A DNA stretch of 64,000 nucleotides from an uncultured Gemmatimonadales bacterium (GTDB lineage: Bacteria > Gemmatimonadota > Gemmatimonadetes > JACCXV01 > JAHWKZ01): positions 1 through 64,000 of the forward strand of contig CAMYLR010000006.1 in assembly GCA_947259315.1 (NCBI GenBank), given 5' to 3'. Positions 21,573 to 30,385 of this stretch are shown piece by piece. Every line of letters starts with the position of its first letter. Position 1 is the stretch's first letter. The position numbers and the translations under genes were made by a program. A model generated the notes under the pieces. That model saw nothing but the letters and a program-made list of their open reading frames with translations, searched no databases and was not told where the DNA came from.

Positions 21573-22227
21573 CCAACACCAGCCCGGCTCCCCAGGCGGT
21601 TAAACGCCACCGGCCATCGACAAAGAGTCGCGTCCCGTTGACAACCAGGGCTGCAGCAGCCGCCAACACGACGATCGTCATGGGCAGCGGTCCGCTCCAC
21701 GGAGTGGAAACGACCAACGCAAGGCCGCCCAGTCCGACGGTCAGAGCCGCAACCGAAACGACGACCCCCAAACCTACGCCGCGCAACAACGAAACCGCGA
21801 TCGCGCGACCGGGGGCCGACAGATCCCCTGCGGTTACTCGTTCCCGCACGCGCACCGCCAAATGACCGTTCCAGCGCCGCAGGACAAGCCCAGCGTGGTC
21901 GCCGACAGCACCCGTGACAAGCGCCACAGCTACCGCCCAGCCGGCTGGCGGCGGGACACCCGCTGGTGCCGAGAGCGCAACAGCACTACCGGCCAGCGTC
22001 GCCAAACCCGCATCCGGGTACCGCGCCACGCCGATCGGCAGCACTCCCAAGTAGATCGCTTCGAATACTGCACCCCAAAGCGCACCATCGGTGGGTCTGC
22101 CAAGCACGAGGCCGACTACAGCTCCAACTACCAGAGGGCGCGACAGCATGCTCTGAAGAAGCGGCCACTGGTCCAGAAACACGACCCCACCGAAGACCGC
22201 TAGCAGCGCCGCTTGATCCAGGCTCAC
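21544..22227 (-). CDS. PTS mannose-family EIIC component
   Basis: 227 aa, very hydrophobic, several transmembrane helices: AALLAVFGGVVFLDQWPLLQSMLSRPLVVGAVVGLVLG region, GALWGAVFEAIYLGVLPIGVARYPDAGLATLAGS (a match to the E-x-x-Y-x-G-x-x-P-x-G block of EII-Man-C), and repeated helices to LTAWGAGLVLVVAAFGLVG. Slightly shorter than typical (about 260). Starts 4 nt before the EIIB stop. It forms the translocation pore with EIID; substrate unknown. Confidence 0.88.
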   Translation of the reverse strand: MSLDQAALLAVFGGVVFLDQWPLLQSMLSRPLVVGAVVGLVLGRPTDGALWGAVFEAIYLGVLPIGVARYPDAGLATLAGSAVALSAPAGVPPPAGWAVAVALVTGAVGDHAGLVLRRWNGHLAVRVRERVTAGDLSAPGRAIAVSLLRGVGLGVVVSVAALTVGLGGLALVVSTPWSGPLPMTIVVLAAAAALVVNGTRLFVDGRWRLTAWGAGLVLVVAAFGLVG

Positions 22228-22700
22228 CCTACGCGCTCACGAAGCCTAACGGGTGCCGTGGTCGGCAAATCCTGCGCGACAACACGGACCCCCAGCGCTT
22301 CCAGCTCTTGCACCCGTTGCTTGTCGTCAGCACCAAACCACACGTATGGCAATAACCGAGTCCGCCCTTCGCTGGCGTACAAACCCCCGACGTTGACCTC
22401 TGTGATCGGAACACCACCCCTCGCCAGTCCCATCATCGTCTCCAGGTCTTCCGTCAACAAGATGACGCTCTCGTTTGAGCCGAGCACCGCCGGTAACCCC
22501 TTGATCGCTTCATCGAGACTCCAAAAAACAGCCTCGATCGAGGCTGGAAGTCCGGTTCGATAGATGTCCTGCTCTACCGGCTCGCGGGAGACGCTGTCCG
22601 ATACGACGATGATTCGATTCGGGTTGAGTCTACGACCCCATCCGACGACGACCTGCCCGTGAATCAGCCGCTCGTCGACCCGGAATAACACCTTGCTCAC
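22224..22700 (-). CDS. PTS mannose-family EIIB component
   Basis: 158 aa cytosolic protein. Phosphorylation site in LFRVDERLIHGQVVVGWGR (His14), the signature of EIIB-Man; then RIIVVSDSVSREPVEQ and VNVGGLYASEGRTRLLPYVWFG (GG.h...g) in the family positions. Accepts phosphate from EIIA and phosphorylates the incoming sugar on EIIC/D. Overlaps EIIA by 4 nt. Full length. Confidence 0.93.
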   Translation of the reverse strand: MSKVLFRVDERLIHGQVVVGWGRRLNPNRIIVVSDSVSREPVEQDIYRTGLPASIEAVFWSLDEAIKGLPAVLGSNESVILLTEDLETMMGLARGGVPITEVNVGGLYASEGRTRLLPYVWFGADDKQRVQELEALGVRVVAQDLPTTAPVRLRERVG

Positions 22701-23083
22701 GAGTGAACTCCTAGGGCACCACGACTCTTTTTTAACAGCGCCTCGCAGAACTCGTCAAAGGGCAGATCTTGCAGAAACACGAACTCGATCAACAAGGGTA
22801 GGTTGACCCCGTAGAACACGGCCCGCACCGCGCCGCTTGTCAGCAACCGCCGGCATGCCTGACAACAAGAACCACCGTCGAGATCACTGAACAGAATCGC
22901 TTCCCGACCGGACCCGCGCTCGGCGACCAACGACTCGATATCGGCCATCAACGATTCAGCGTCCAGATCGTCGTTTGATACTGCCCACAAGTTGTCTTGC
23001 GATCCCGCTACACGCGTCAGTGCCGAGATCAACCCCTCCCCGAGGCGACCGTGAGCGACGACCACCCCGCAGCGACCGGTCAC
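22697..23083 (-). CDS. PTS mannose-family EIIA component
   Basis: 128 aa. Rossmann-like EIIA-Man domain with active His in CGVVVAHGRLGEGLISAL (His11), Asp-rich loop AILFSDLDGGSCCQACRRLL and FYGVNLPLLIEFVF (the GvNlPml block). The C-terminus ends shortly after KKSRGALGVHS. Its start overlaps the hprK stop by 4 nt. In proteobacteria a free EIIA-Man next to hprK can be regulatory; here B, C and D are all present, so transport is also possible. Confidence 0.92.
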   Translation of the reverse strand: MTGRCGVVVAHGRLGEGLISALTRVAGSQDNLWAVSNDDLDAESLMADIESLVAERGSGREAILFSDLDGGSCCQACRRLLTSGAVRAVFYGVNLPLLIEFVFLQDLPFDEFCEALLKKSRGALGVHS

Positions 23084-24048
23084 TCGTAATCCTCCTCCAG
23101 ATACGTCTCGGTCTGCGCCTTGGTGCGCATGCGTTCGATCAATCGCTGGTTGAAGTGCTCGGCTGCGTGACGCCCGGCGAACTTCTGCAGGTGATTCATC
23201 GATACGACTTCCGCGATGACCGTGATGTTCTTCCCTGGGTTCAGAGGCACCCGGACGAGCGGGATCTCGACACCTAGAATCTCGGTTGGCTCCTCCTCCA
23301 GGCCAACGCGTTCGACGTTGGTCGCCTCATCCCAATCCTCGAGCTGAACGACTACTTCGATCCGCTTCTGGAGGCGAACGGCGCGGATACCAAACAGCGA
23401 TTGAATGTCGATGATCCCTACCCCTCGAATCTCCATGTGAAAACCCAACACTTCGCTCCCCTTGCCGATGAGAACGTCACCGGACCTGCGGGTCACGTGA
23501 ACCTGATCATCGGCCACCAGACGGTGACCGCGTTCCACCAGATCGAGCACGCATTCGGACTTGCCGATCCCGCTTCGACCAACGAAGAGCAACCCCACGC
23601 CGTAGACGTCCGCCAATGAGCCGTGGATGTAGGTGCTGGGCGCAAAGTGCGCCTCCAGAAACGGCTTTATCGTCGAGTAGAACTCGCCCGTCTTGAGGGT
23701 CGTCGAAACAACCGGAATACCGCGCCCATTGGCAGCCGAGATCAATCCCGACGGCGGCTCTAGACCCTTGGTCAGAATGATCACCGGGACGTTGAGACCC
23801 AGCAACCGGAGGATCGCCTCCCTCCGCTCGTCTTCGGATCGCGATGTCAGGTAGGCGATCTCCGTCTCGCCCAGAATCTGGAGACGGGTGCTCGCGAAGC
23901 GCTGGTCAAACCCCGCCAGGACCAAGCCGGGGCTGCCAACCTCGCTGGAGCTGATCTCACTCTCGGTGGTGGCTTGATCGGTAAGGAGCTTGAGACCGAG
24001 CGGTCCGGCCCTCTTGGCCAGCAACTCCTCAACCGTCAGCCGGGCCAT
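23080..24048 (-). CDS. hprK: HPr kinase/phosphorylase
   Basis: 322 aa. Phosphorylates HPr at a regulatory Ser with ATP or PPi and dephosphorylates it with phosphate. N-terminal domain to about 130; catalytic domain with Walker A LLFVGRSGIGKSECVLDLVERGHRLVADD (P-loop about 158), the family signature IEIRGvGIIdi as MEIRGVGIIDIQSLFG, and the C-terminal NPGKNITVIAEVVSMNHLQKFAGRHAAEHFNQRL. Full length. In Firmicutes it controls catabolite repression through CcpA; in Gram-negatives the role is less clear. Its gene lies between the hibernation factor and EIIA. The target serine is present in the HPr here. Confidence 0.96.
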   Translation of the reverse strand: MARLTVEELLAKRAGPLGLKLLTDQATTESEISSSEVGSPGLVLAGFDQRFASTRLQILGETEIAYLTSRSEDERREAILRLLGLNVPVIILTKGLEPPSGLISAANGRGIPVVSTTLKTGEFYSTIKPFLEAHFAPSTYIHGSLADVYGVGLLFVGRSGIGKSECVLDLVERGHRLVADDQVHVTRRSGDVLIGKGSEVLGFHMEIRGVGIIDIQSLFGIRAVRLQKRIEVVVQLEDWDEATNVERVGLEEEPTEILGVEIPLVRVPLNPGKNITVIAEVVSMNHLQKFAGRHAAEHFNQRLIERMRTKAQTETYLEEDYE

Positions 24049-24053
24049 GGCGG

Positions 24054-24593
24054 CTAGTGCTCCTCGACCTCGAAAGCTTCGGCTTCTACCACGCTCACGG
24101 AACCCTCACCATCGCGGCGAGCGATCTTCACGGCTCCATCCTGGGCGTCGACAAAGACGAGCACTTCTTCGCCCGACGTCTCGAGTCGAGCGATCGCCTC
24201 GCGGCTCGAGATCCGATCCCAGTCTAGGGGGGCCACGTTGGGATCGTGCGCGACGTCTCCCTCCATCTGGTCTCGAAAAAGTTGCTCACGCTCAACACGC
24301 GTGAGCGATCGTCGCGTCAGTTTCGATTTATGTCGCTTGAGCTGTCGGCGCAGCTTGCCAATCGTTCCATCGATCGCCGTTCGCCAGTCGGCGGCCTCGG
24401 TTCTTGCAAAATGGGTATCGTTCGAAGTGCGAAGCCGGACCTCGGCTATATGTCGATGATTCTCCTGGTCAAGAACGATGTCCGCCTCGACCAATCTGTC
24501 GAAGTACTTTGACAATCCGGCGACCCCGTCCTCGGTATGAGCCCGAAGTGGATCGGGTACGTCGCCGTGACGAACGCTGAGTGTGACCTTCAT
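24054..24593 (-). CDS. hpf: Ribosome hibernation promoting factor (long form, HPF/RaiA family)
   Basis: 179 aa. N-terminal ribosome-binding S30AE domain (VTLSVRHGDVPDPLRAHTEDGVAGLSKYFD..., ADWRTAIDGTIGKLRRQLKRHKSKL) and a C-terminal domain EAIARLETSGEEVLVFVDAQDGAVKIARRDGEGSVSVVE that matches the dimerisation domain of long HPFs. Stabilises inactive ribosomes (100S) in stationary phase in family members. Placed between rpoN (64 nt upstream in reading direction) and hprK (6 nt), the classical rpoN-hpf neighbourhood. The C-terminal match is weaker than the N-terminal one. Confidence 0.88.
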   Translation of the reverse strand: MKVTLSVRHGDVPDPLRAHTEDGVAGLSKYFDRLVEADIVLDQENHRHIAEVRLRTSNDTHFARTEAADWRTAIDGTIGKLRRQLKRHKSKLTRRSLTRVEREQLFRDQMEGDVAHDPNVAPLDWDRISSREAIARLETSGEEVLVFVDAQDGAVKIARRDGEGSVSVVEAEAFEVEEH

Positions 24594-24656
24594 TTAGAGG
24601 CGCTCCTTCCCCTAGAAAGATCGCGCGATCGGTGGGCGAAGATTTTATCGGTGCGA

Positions 24657-26051
24657 TTATACGCGTTTGCGATACCGTGAGGAAAGGATCCCGAGCTGAT
24701 CGCGGTACTTCTGAACCGTGCGACGGGCGATGTTGACGCCCTCGCCATGGAGTAGCTCGACGATCTGCTGATCGGTCAATGGCTTGCGCGGGTCCTCCTC
24801 GTGGATCATCTCCGAGATTCGGGCTTTCACGCCTCGCGCCGAGACGCTCTCACCCTCCTCGGTCGAAAGCCCGCTCGAAAAAAAGAACTTCAACCGGAAT
24901 ACGCCGCGTGGTGACTGCACGAATTTCTCATTTGTCACCCGACTTACGGTCGACTCATGCATGCCGATCTCGTCAGCTACTTCCTTCAGGGTCAGCGGCC
25001 TGAGGAACCGAATGCCCCCGTCAAAGAACTCTCGCTGACGATCGAGGATCACGTACATGACCTTGAGCATCGTCTGACGACGTTGCTCGATCGCCTGAAT
25101 GATCCAGTTGGCACTATTGAGCTTGCTTTGAGCGAATTCCTTCGCGCGGCCCTTGAACTCACCATTTCGAGCTAACTGTTGGTAGGTGTTGCTTATCCTG
25201 AGCCGCGGAAGATTCCCATCGTTCAGAGTTACAACAAACTCGCCATCCACTTCTTCGACCACGATGTCGGGAGTAACGTAGTTGGGTGGTAGATCGACAT
25301 ACTTCCGACCTGGCTTTGGGTTCAGCATCGCGATCTCGTCCGCCGCGTCCTGCACCTCAACCGGTGTAATGCCCATAGCGCGCGCAATGTCGTGGTACTT
25401 GTGCGTGGACAACTCCTCGAAGTACAAGTCCACTATGCGGTAGGCGAGGCTGTCGGTGCCCATGCGCTCTGCGATCTGCAACAACAGGCACTCTCGCAGG
25501 TCGCGCGCAGCCACCCCGGTCGGGTCGAAACTCTGTACTCTCTTTAGCGCGCGCTCTACCTGGTCCGTTGGCACGGAGATGGACTCAGCGATGTCTTCGA
25601 GCGGACAGGTTAGGAAACCATCCTCGTTGATGTTGCCAATAATCTCCTCCGCGATCTGCACCTCTCCATCAGCGTAGCCGTTGCTCTGATGGAGCTGCTG
25701 AAGGAGGTGGCTCCATAAATCGACACTGGTTTGCGGAACACGCTCGTACGATTCGATGTCTTCATGATTTGAGCCGCTGCGGTAACCGGAATCGAAACCG
25801 TCGAGCAGCACCTCTTCCCAATCGATCTCGTCTTCTTCCTCTTCTTCCGGTTCTTCGGCTTCTTCTTCCTGATCAGCGAACTCTTCCTCGGGCTCACTCA
25901 TCTCGAGGAATGGATTGGCTGTCAGTTCTTGTTTGAGGTGCTGTTCGAGCTCGAGGAGGGGCAGATACAACAAATCCATCGCCTGATACAGGCGTGGATT
26001 CATTCTCATCTCTTGCTTCTGGCTTATGGCCAGCTGTTGTTTCAGTGCCAT
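24657..26051 (-). CDS. rpoN: RNA polymerase sigma-54 factor
   Basis: 464 aa. Region I: Gln/Leu-rich KQQLAISQKQEMRMNPRLYQAMDLLYLP, interacts with enhancer-binding proteins. Region II is very acidic (about 60-80, EEEFADQEEEAEEPEEEEEDE with DNA-melting role). Core-binding domain from 105 to 300; HTH motif TLKEVADEIGMHESTVSRVTNEKFVQSPRG; RpoN box ARRTVQKYR near the end (usual form ARRTVAKYR). Recognises -24/-12 (GG/GC) promoters with an NtrC-type ATPase; one such activator and one -24/-12 promoter are in this window. It sits between lptB and hpf, as in many bacteria. Two candidate promoters precede it. Confidence 0.97.
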   Translation of the reverse strand: MALKQQLAISQKQEMRMNPRLYQAMDLLYLPLLELEQHLKQELTANPFLEMSEPEEEFADQEEEAEEPEEEEEDEIDWEEVLLDGFDSGYRSGSNHEDIESYERVPQTSVDLWSHLLQQLHQSNGYADGEVQIAEEIIGNINEDGFLTCPLEDIAESISVPTDQVERALKRVQSFDPTGVAARDLRECLLLQIAERMGTDSLAYRIVDLYFEELSTHKYHDIARAMGITPVEVQDAADEIAMLNPKPGRKYVDLPPNYVTPDIVVEEVDGEFVVTLNDGNLPRLRISNTYQQLARNGEFKGRAKEFAQSKLNSANWIIQAIEQRRQTMLKVMYVILDRQREFFDGGIRFLRPLTLKEVADEIGMHESTVSRVTNEKFVQSPRGVFRLKFFFSSGLSTEEGESVSARGVKARISEMIHEEDPRKPLTDQQIVELLHGEGVNIARRTVQKYRDQLGILSSRYRKRV

Positions 26052-26114
26052 CTACGCCCACGGGGTAGAGGTCAATGATCGATGGCGCACGAAACGAAAA
26101 GCGCATCCATCTGT

Positions 26115-26130
26115 TGCATGAACCGTGCCA
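26115..26130 (-). promoter_or_regulatory. Candidate sigma-54 (-24/-12) promoter for rpoN
   Basis: Minus strand TGGCACGGTTCATGCA: GG at 26129-26128 and GC at 26117-26116, exactly 12 nt apart, against consensus TGGCACG-N4-TTGCW (single mismatch, T to A in the -12 element). Predicted start about 26104, 53 nt before the rpoN ATG. It suggests sigma-54 positive autoregulation. No activator site was identified. Confidence 0.55.
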
Positions 26131-26136
26131 AGAACA

Positions 26137-26165
26137 ATTGTACCAGGACAGAACTGCAAATACAA
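26137..26165 (-). promoter_or_regulatory. Candidate sigma-70 promoter for rpoN
   Basis: -35 TTGTAT (4/6) and -10 TACAAT (5/6) separated by 17 nt, minus strand, 86-114 nt upstream of the rpoN ATG. Predicted start falls at about 26130, on the first bases of the -24 element. The two promoters overlap, so occupation by one polymerase would affect the other. Confidence 0.5.
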
Positions 26166-26224
26166 CCCGGGCCAGGGGTTTCGGCCCAGCGTGAAGGGGG
26201 TATGAGCGTCGAACCGCCGCCGGG

Positions 26225-27040
26225 CTAGAGCCGGAAATCCTCCCCCAGATAGAGGCGTCTCGCCTCGGGGTCGTTGATCAGCGTCTGAGCGTCACCGGAC
26301 TTCAAGATTCGACCGTCATAGAGCAGGTATGCCCGGTCGGTGATCTCAAGTGTCTCACGGACGTTGTGATCGGTAATCAGGATCCCTAGTCCGCGGTCAC
26401 GCAGCGTGGAGACGATCCCCTGGAGATCATCCACGGCGATCGGGTCGACACCGGCAAACGGCTCGTCTAACAACATGTATCGAGGTCGAGTGACCAGAGC
26501 GCGTGTGATCTCAAGCCTGCGACGCTCACCACCCGAGAGTGAGTAGGCGCGGGTTCCCCTGACCCGTCGCAAACCCAACTCATCGAGCAGAACTTCCAGC
26601 CGCTGGAGTTGCTCCTCACGAGAGAGATCACAGGTCTCGAGGATAGCCCGGATATTCTCCTCGACTGTCAACTTTCGGAACACTGATGGCTCTTGCGACA
26701 GGTAGCCGATTCCTAGCCTCGCCCGCCGGAACATCGGCTTCTCGGTTATCTCCTCACCATCGAGGAAGATCCGGCCTTGGGAGTGTTTGATGAGCCCGAC
26801 AATCATGTAGAAGGTGGTCGTCTTCCCAGCTCCGTTGGGCCCCAACAGACCGACTACTTCGCCCGGGTGGACCGCGAGCGTGACGTCGTCCACCACCTTT
26901 CGCTTACCGTAGCGCTTTGAGAGGTTCTGGGCCTTGAGAAGTGAGTTGGCCCGAGGTTCGACGCTCGGCAGGACCGACACGCCTTCGCCCGGTGCCTGAT
27001 CCGCGACATCAGATGTTCGTTCGCTCAACTGCGTCTCCAA
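26225..27040 (-). CDS. lptB: LPS export ABC transporter ATP-binding protein
   Basis: 271 aa cytoplasmic ATPase. Walker [18 protein letters not shown] (about 70), Q-loop [12 protein letters not shown], signature [15 protein letters not shown], Walker [16 protein letters not shown], His-switch [11 protein letters not shown]. Typical LptB starts close to the Walker A; here about 32 extra residues ([24 protein letters not shown]...) come first, mostly within the overlap with lptA, so a start nearer to [17 protein letters not shown] is also plausible. Follows LptC and the LptA-like gene, and precedes rpoN by about 170 nt. The LptFG permeases are not in the window. Confidence 0.95.
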   Translation of the reverse strand: METQLSERTSDVADQAPGEGVSVLPSVEPRANSLLKAQNLSKRYGKRKVVDDVTLAVHPGEVVGLLGPNGAGKTTTFYMIVGLIKHSQGRIFLDGEEITEKPMFRRARLGIGYLSQEPSVFRKLTVEENIRAILETCDLSREEQLQRLEVLLDELGLRRVRGTRAYSLSGGERRRLEITRALVTRPRYMLLDEPFAGVDPIAVDDLQGIVSTLRDRGLGILITDHNVRETLEITDRAYLLYDGRILKSGDAQTLINDPEARRLYLGEDFRL

Positions 27041-28209
27041 TCACTCAAACGCCGACGTGTCGCTCGGATTAATCCGACGGTCACCGAGAGATCCGGAAGC
27101 GGGATTGGCTCGCTGGGCCGGCGCTCGACGCCGCCCACGCGGACATCTTCGCTCCGGAAGAGCCCCCGATGGCCTCCGCTCGCCACGACTTGCTCCAGTG
27201 TATCGCCACGGAAGTTGAGCCGCAGCCGTTCACCAAGCAGATAGTTGACGCTCCAGGTCTCAATCACCCCGGGCGAGGACTCGCGCGTGTAGTTGAGGCT
27301 ACGCGCTCGCCCCTGTGCTACCAACCAGTCGATTCCCTCTTCCTCGAACGCAATGTAGATGCTGTCGCCCTCGAGGTACGACGTCTCGCTGACGTGCTCG
27401 AAAGCGGCTGGAACCGCGTCCGGAATGGTGTCTGTCTTGTCGATCGCCCGTGCTTGCTCGAGCGCAACCAGTGATTCGATATCGTTCTCGGTCATATGAA
27501 TGTCGATCCGGTTGGCACTCAGAAAGGTCTCCTCAGTCTCGACCTGGGGGTTGATTCGCAGGGCGACGCGCTCAATGCTGTCGTCATAGATCAGGCTGTC
27601 GGCCAACGCTGTCAAATCGCTGCGCTCGATCAACACTCGCCTCACCGCAACAACGGTCGAGCCTATCGAATCGCTGCGAAACCGCATCTCGTCCGCGTAG
27701 ACGTCAAAAGGCTCACTCTGAGCCGTCGAGTCGCTGCCGAGCAACGTGCCATGCGGGCGGGGTCGAGCGATCACCAACTCGTCATCCCGATAGTAGTGGA
27801 CCGTATCCGCCACCACCTGGGAGCCGCTATCCCGATCGACCATCTGAACGTTCCCCGTCGCAACGGCGATGTTTGTCAGCTCTTCGTAGACGACCTGATC
27901 GGCGAAGATCTCCGTCGTCTGATCCCAGAAACGGACATTGCGTTGGAAGTCGGCTATCCCCGACTGGCGATATATGGTAGCCAGCTGGCTGCGCATTCTG
28001 ACCGGCCCGCGATGCGCACGGACATTCCCCTCGAGGAAGTAGGTCAGGGAATCGCCCTCCTCGACCCGTCGAATGACGTTGGCGTGGTCGATCACCACCG
28101 GGTCGTCATCCTGGGCCGTCACCGGCGTCGCGGGAGCGAGCACTGACAAGATCAGGCACGTCCACCAGGTCCGGAGAACGACCGTCCGCCGGTTCTTAGT
28201 TGGAGTCAC
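27025..28209 (-). CDS. LptA/OstA-like periplasmic LPS-transport protein (long form)
   Basis: 394 aa with signal peptide to about 32 ([11 protein letters not shown]). The sequence is a series of OstA-type beta units: [99 protein letters not shown]. This is the beta-jellyroll fold shared by LptA and the LptD N-domain, but LptA is usually about 170-200 aa; here it is twice as long and lacks a C-terminal barrel. It may bridge the periplasm alone (a longer LptA) or be an LptD-like scaffold. Position between lptC and lptB (overlaps 14 and 16 nt) supports LPS transport. I do not name it lptA. Confidence 0.8.
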   Translation of the reverse strand: MTPTKNRRTVVLRTWWTCLILSVLAPATPVTAQDDDPVVIDHANVIRRVEEGDSLTYFLEGNVRAHRGPVRMRSQLATIYRQSGIADFQRNVRFWDQTTEIFADQVVYEELTNIAVATGNVQMVDRDSGSQVVADTVHYYRDDELVIARPRPHGTLLGSDSTAQSEPFDVYADEMRFRSDSIGSTVVAVRRVLIERSDLTALADSLIYDDSIERVALRINPQVETEETFLSANRIDIHMTENDIESLVALEQARAIDKTDTIPDAVPAAFEHVSETSYLEGDSIYIAFEEEGIDWLVAQGRARSLNYTRESSPGVIETWSVNYLLGERLRLNFRGDTLEQVVASGGHRGLFRSEDVRVGGVERRPSEPIPLPDLSVTVGLIRATRRRLSDWRRS

Positions 28210-28849
28210 CGGGGGCGGCTGTTACGCCGTCAATCGCAGGGTCGGGTGTCGACTCGGTCTGCGCAGCCGTATCCGACGGCGCGGGGTCCGACTTGGGCCC
28301 GAGCTCCGGCTCGGACCGCAACACCGCCGACCCACCCTGTATCCGGACCTCTTTCAGCGCGGGGTCGGACTCGACGCCGCGTCCACGAATGACATTCCCG
28401 CGTTGGTTGATCTCGGTTTCGACTTCACTGTAGATGCGGTTGTCCTGGGGGTCGTAGTAAAGCTCCTCCGTCTTGATCGTCGAATCTCTACCGCGAACAA
28501 AGACGTTCCCCCGTGCGATCATTCGACGGCTTGACTGATCCATCTCACCGGTTTGAGAGGTCAACAGGGAGATAAAAGCACCGGTTTCGTCATAGAACTC
28601 GACTTGCACCGTGTCCCCAAACACCTTACCAGTCTGATTGTAGAAGTAAAGCTGCTCGGCGGTCAGCAGCGCTTTCTTGACTCCCTGCTCGGTAATCAGG
28701 TGCTCCCCGTTCTCGACCACCTGATCAGGGGTTGGGAGATCCGGCCTGCCGATCGGTGGGTCGACCGTTTGGACCTCCGCCTCCTCATTACACGCGAGAA
28801 GGCACACCACCACAGCGACCAGACCGAGACGTCGGAACACGATATTCAA
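28196..28849 (-). CDS. lptC: LPS export system lipoprotein LptC-like
   Basis: 217 aa. N-terminal lipoprotein-type signal (FRRLGLVAVVVCLLACNEEAE, Cys about 20); E. coli LptC is instead anchored by an uncleaved helix. The core has LPTPDQVVENGEHLITEQGVKKALLTAEQLYFYNQTGKVFGDTVQVEFYDETGAFISLLTSQTGEMDQSSRRMIARGNVFV(RG) pattern typical for LptC/OstA beta-jellyroll, followed by a Ser/Pro/Asp-rich tail. Overlaps kdsD by 4 nt and the LptA-like gene by 14 nt. Assigned by context plus fold; sequence identity cannot be measured here. Confidence 0.8.
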   Translation of the reverse strand: MNIVFRRLGLVAVVVCLLACNEEAEVQTVDPPIGRPDLPTPDQVVENGEHLITEQGVKKALLTAEQLYFYNQTGKVFGDTVQVEFYDETGAFISLLTSQTGEMDQSSRRMIARGNVFVRGRDSTIKTEELYYDPQDNRIYSEVETEINQRGNVIRGRGVESDPALKEVRIQGGSAVLRSEPELGPKSDPAPSDTAAQTESTPDPAIDGVTAAPGDSN

Positions 28850-29850
28850 ACCACACCCGCCCGCATGCAGTCGTGGAGATGCACGATCCCGACCAAGCGC
28901 TTCTCGTCGTCGACCACCGGCATCGCGACGATTCCGAAGTTCTCCATCTGGTTGACCGCGGCGGCGGCTAGGGCGTCGGCCCTGGTGATCTGCGGACTGC
29001 TAGTCATCACTTCCTCGACAGGTATGGCAAAAACCTGGTCCGTCTTCTCCATAAGCCGCATCAGGTCACCGTTGGTCACTACTCCGACCACGCGATCCGC
29101 GTTGTCCACCACCGGCACCGTGCCCCGCTTGTGAGCCATTTCCAAAATCGCTTCGCGCATCGTTGCGCTCGCCAGAATGCGGGGACAATCATCGCCGACC
29201 GTCATGACCTCACCGACCGTTAGCAGAAGTCGCTTCCCCAGACCTCCACCGGGATGAAACTGGGCGAACTCCTCGGGTCGGAAATCGCGTCGCGTGAGCA
29301 ACGCCATCGCGAGCGCGTCTCCAAACGCGATCATGGCGGTGGTCGACGCGGTAGGCGTCAGATCGTGAGGGCAGGCTTCTTGATCGACCGAACAGTCGAG
29401 CACTACATCGGCGTGCCGCCCCAGCGTCGAGTCCGGAGACCCCACCAACGCAATCACTGGCAGGTCGAAGCGCTTGAAGACGCCCAGCAGATCGATGAGC
29501 TCGCCGGTTTCACCGCTCTTCGACAGCGCAATCACGACATCACCGCCCATGGCCACACCCGAGTCGCCGTGAACACCCTCGGCAGGATGGACAAAAATGG
29601 ATGGGGTTCCGGTCGAGGTCAGCGTGGCGGCGATCTTCCTGCCAACGAGCCCACTCTTACCGATGCCACTGATGATCGCCCGTCCGCGACACGCATGCAG
29701 CGTCTCAACGGCGTCAACGAAAGAAGGGCCGAGTCGCGTCTCGAGCGCAGCGATCGCCGCAGATTCGACGGCCAGCGTCTCGCGAGCGCGGGCCAGCCAC
29801 TCGGCGGGACCGACGTCAGTCGTTGTCTTGTCGTCGGTTGCTCGCATCAT
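28846..29850 (-). CDS. kdsD: Arabinose-5-phosphate isomerase (SIS-CBS)
   Basis: 334 aa. Converts ribulose-5-P to arabinose-5-P, the first KDO step. SIS domain: RGRAIISGIGKSGLVGRKIAATLTSTGTPSIFVHPAEGVHGDSGVAMGGDVVIALSKSGETGE (phosphate loop SKSGET), then HDLTPTASTTAMIAFGDALAMALL; two CBS domains from about 205 (ILASATMREAILEMAHKRGTVPVVDNADRVVGVVTNGDLMR and the closing repeat). Overlaps kdsC by 35 nt at the start; a shorter start is possible. Clustered with kdsC and kdsA. Confidence 0.93.
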   Translation of the reverse strand: MMRATDDKTTTDVGPAEWLARARETLAVESAAIAALETRLGPSFVDAVETLHACRGRAIISGIGKSGLVGRKIAATLTSTGTPSIFVHPAEGVHGDSGVAMGGDVVIALSKSGETGELIDLLGVFKRFDLPVIALVGSPDSTLGRHADVVLDCSVDQEACPHDLTPTASTTAMIAFGDALAMALLTRRDFRPEEFAQFHPGGGLGKRLLLTVGEVMTVGDDCPRILASATMREAILEMAHKRGTVPVVDNADRVVGVVTNGDLMRLMEKTDQVFAIPVEEVMTSSPQITRADALAAAAVNQMENFGIVAMPVVDDEKRLVGIVHLHDCMRAGVV

Positions 29851-30385
29851 TGCCTACACTTCGAAAAAGCTCGTCACAATAGAGGCGCGTCGCCTCTTCC
29901 AGACGATCGGTTGTCGACAACAACCACTCGACCGCCTCCCGAACGGCGCCTTCCCCTCCGGCTCGCTTGGTTACATAAGCGGCACGTCTTTGAACCGCGG
30001 TCACCGCATTGGCCGGCGCCACGGCAACGCCCACAGCGTCAAAAACCGGCAGGTCAATGAGGTCATCCCCCATGTAAAGGACCTCGTCGAGCCCCAGGCC
30101 GAGCTCCAAGGCCCAAGAACCGAGCTGATCTCGTTTGTCGCGTACACCCTGATACACCGCGCGAATGCCGAGTTCCTCGGCACGACGATGAGTAGCTCCC
30201 GACTCGCGACCGCTGACAACAGCCAGCTCGTAACCCAACAGGCGGCACCAGTAGATCGCTGTCCCATCCTGGACCGAGAACCGCTTCATCTCCTCGCCCG
30301 ATGCACCGATGTAGACCGTCCCATCCGTTAACACACCATCGACATCAAAGGCCAGGCCCCGGATCCCCCCGAGATCCGCACTCAC
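29816..30385 (-). CDS. kdsC: KDO-8-phosphate phosphatase (HAD family)
   Basis: 189 aa. HAD-superfamily hydrolase: motif I RGLAFDVDGVLTDGTVYIGA (Asp nucleophile), motif II-like AVVSGRESGATHRRAEELGI, Lys region, motif III YMGDDLIDLPVFDAVGVAVAPANA. Tetrameric small phosphatase family; removes phosphate from KDO-8-P. Starts 4 nt before the end of kdsA, downstream overlaps kdsD, so translation is coupled across the KDO genes. Confidence 0.94.
   Translation of the reverse strand: MSADLGGIRGLAFDVDGVLTDGTVYIGASGEEMKRFSVQDGTAIYWCRLLGYELAVVSGRESGATHRRAEELGIRAVYQGVRDKRDQLGSWALELGLGLDEVLYMGDDLIDLPVFDAVGVAVAPANAVTAVQRRAAYVTKRAGGEGAVREAVEWLLSTTDRLEEATRLYCDELFRSVGNDASNRRQDND

Noticed and set aside
26166-26224. 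Inverted-repeat GGCC...GGCC downstream of rpoN promoter as terminator for lptB side
   Set aside because: Weak stem and no U-tract.
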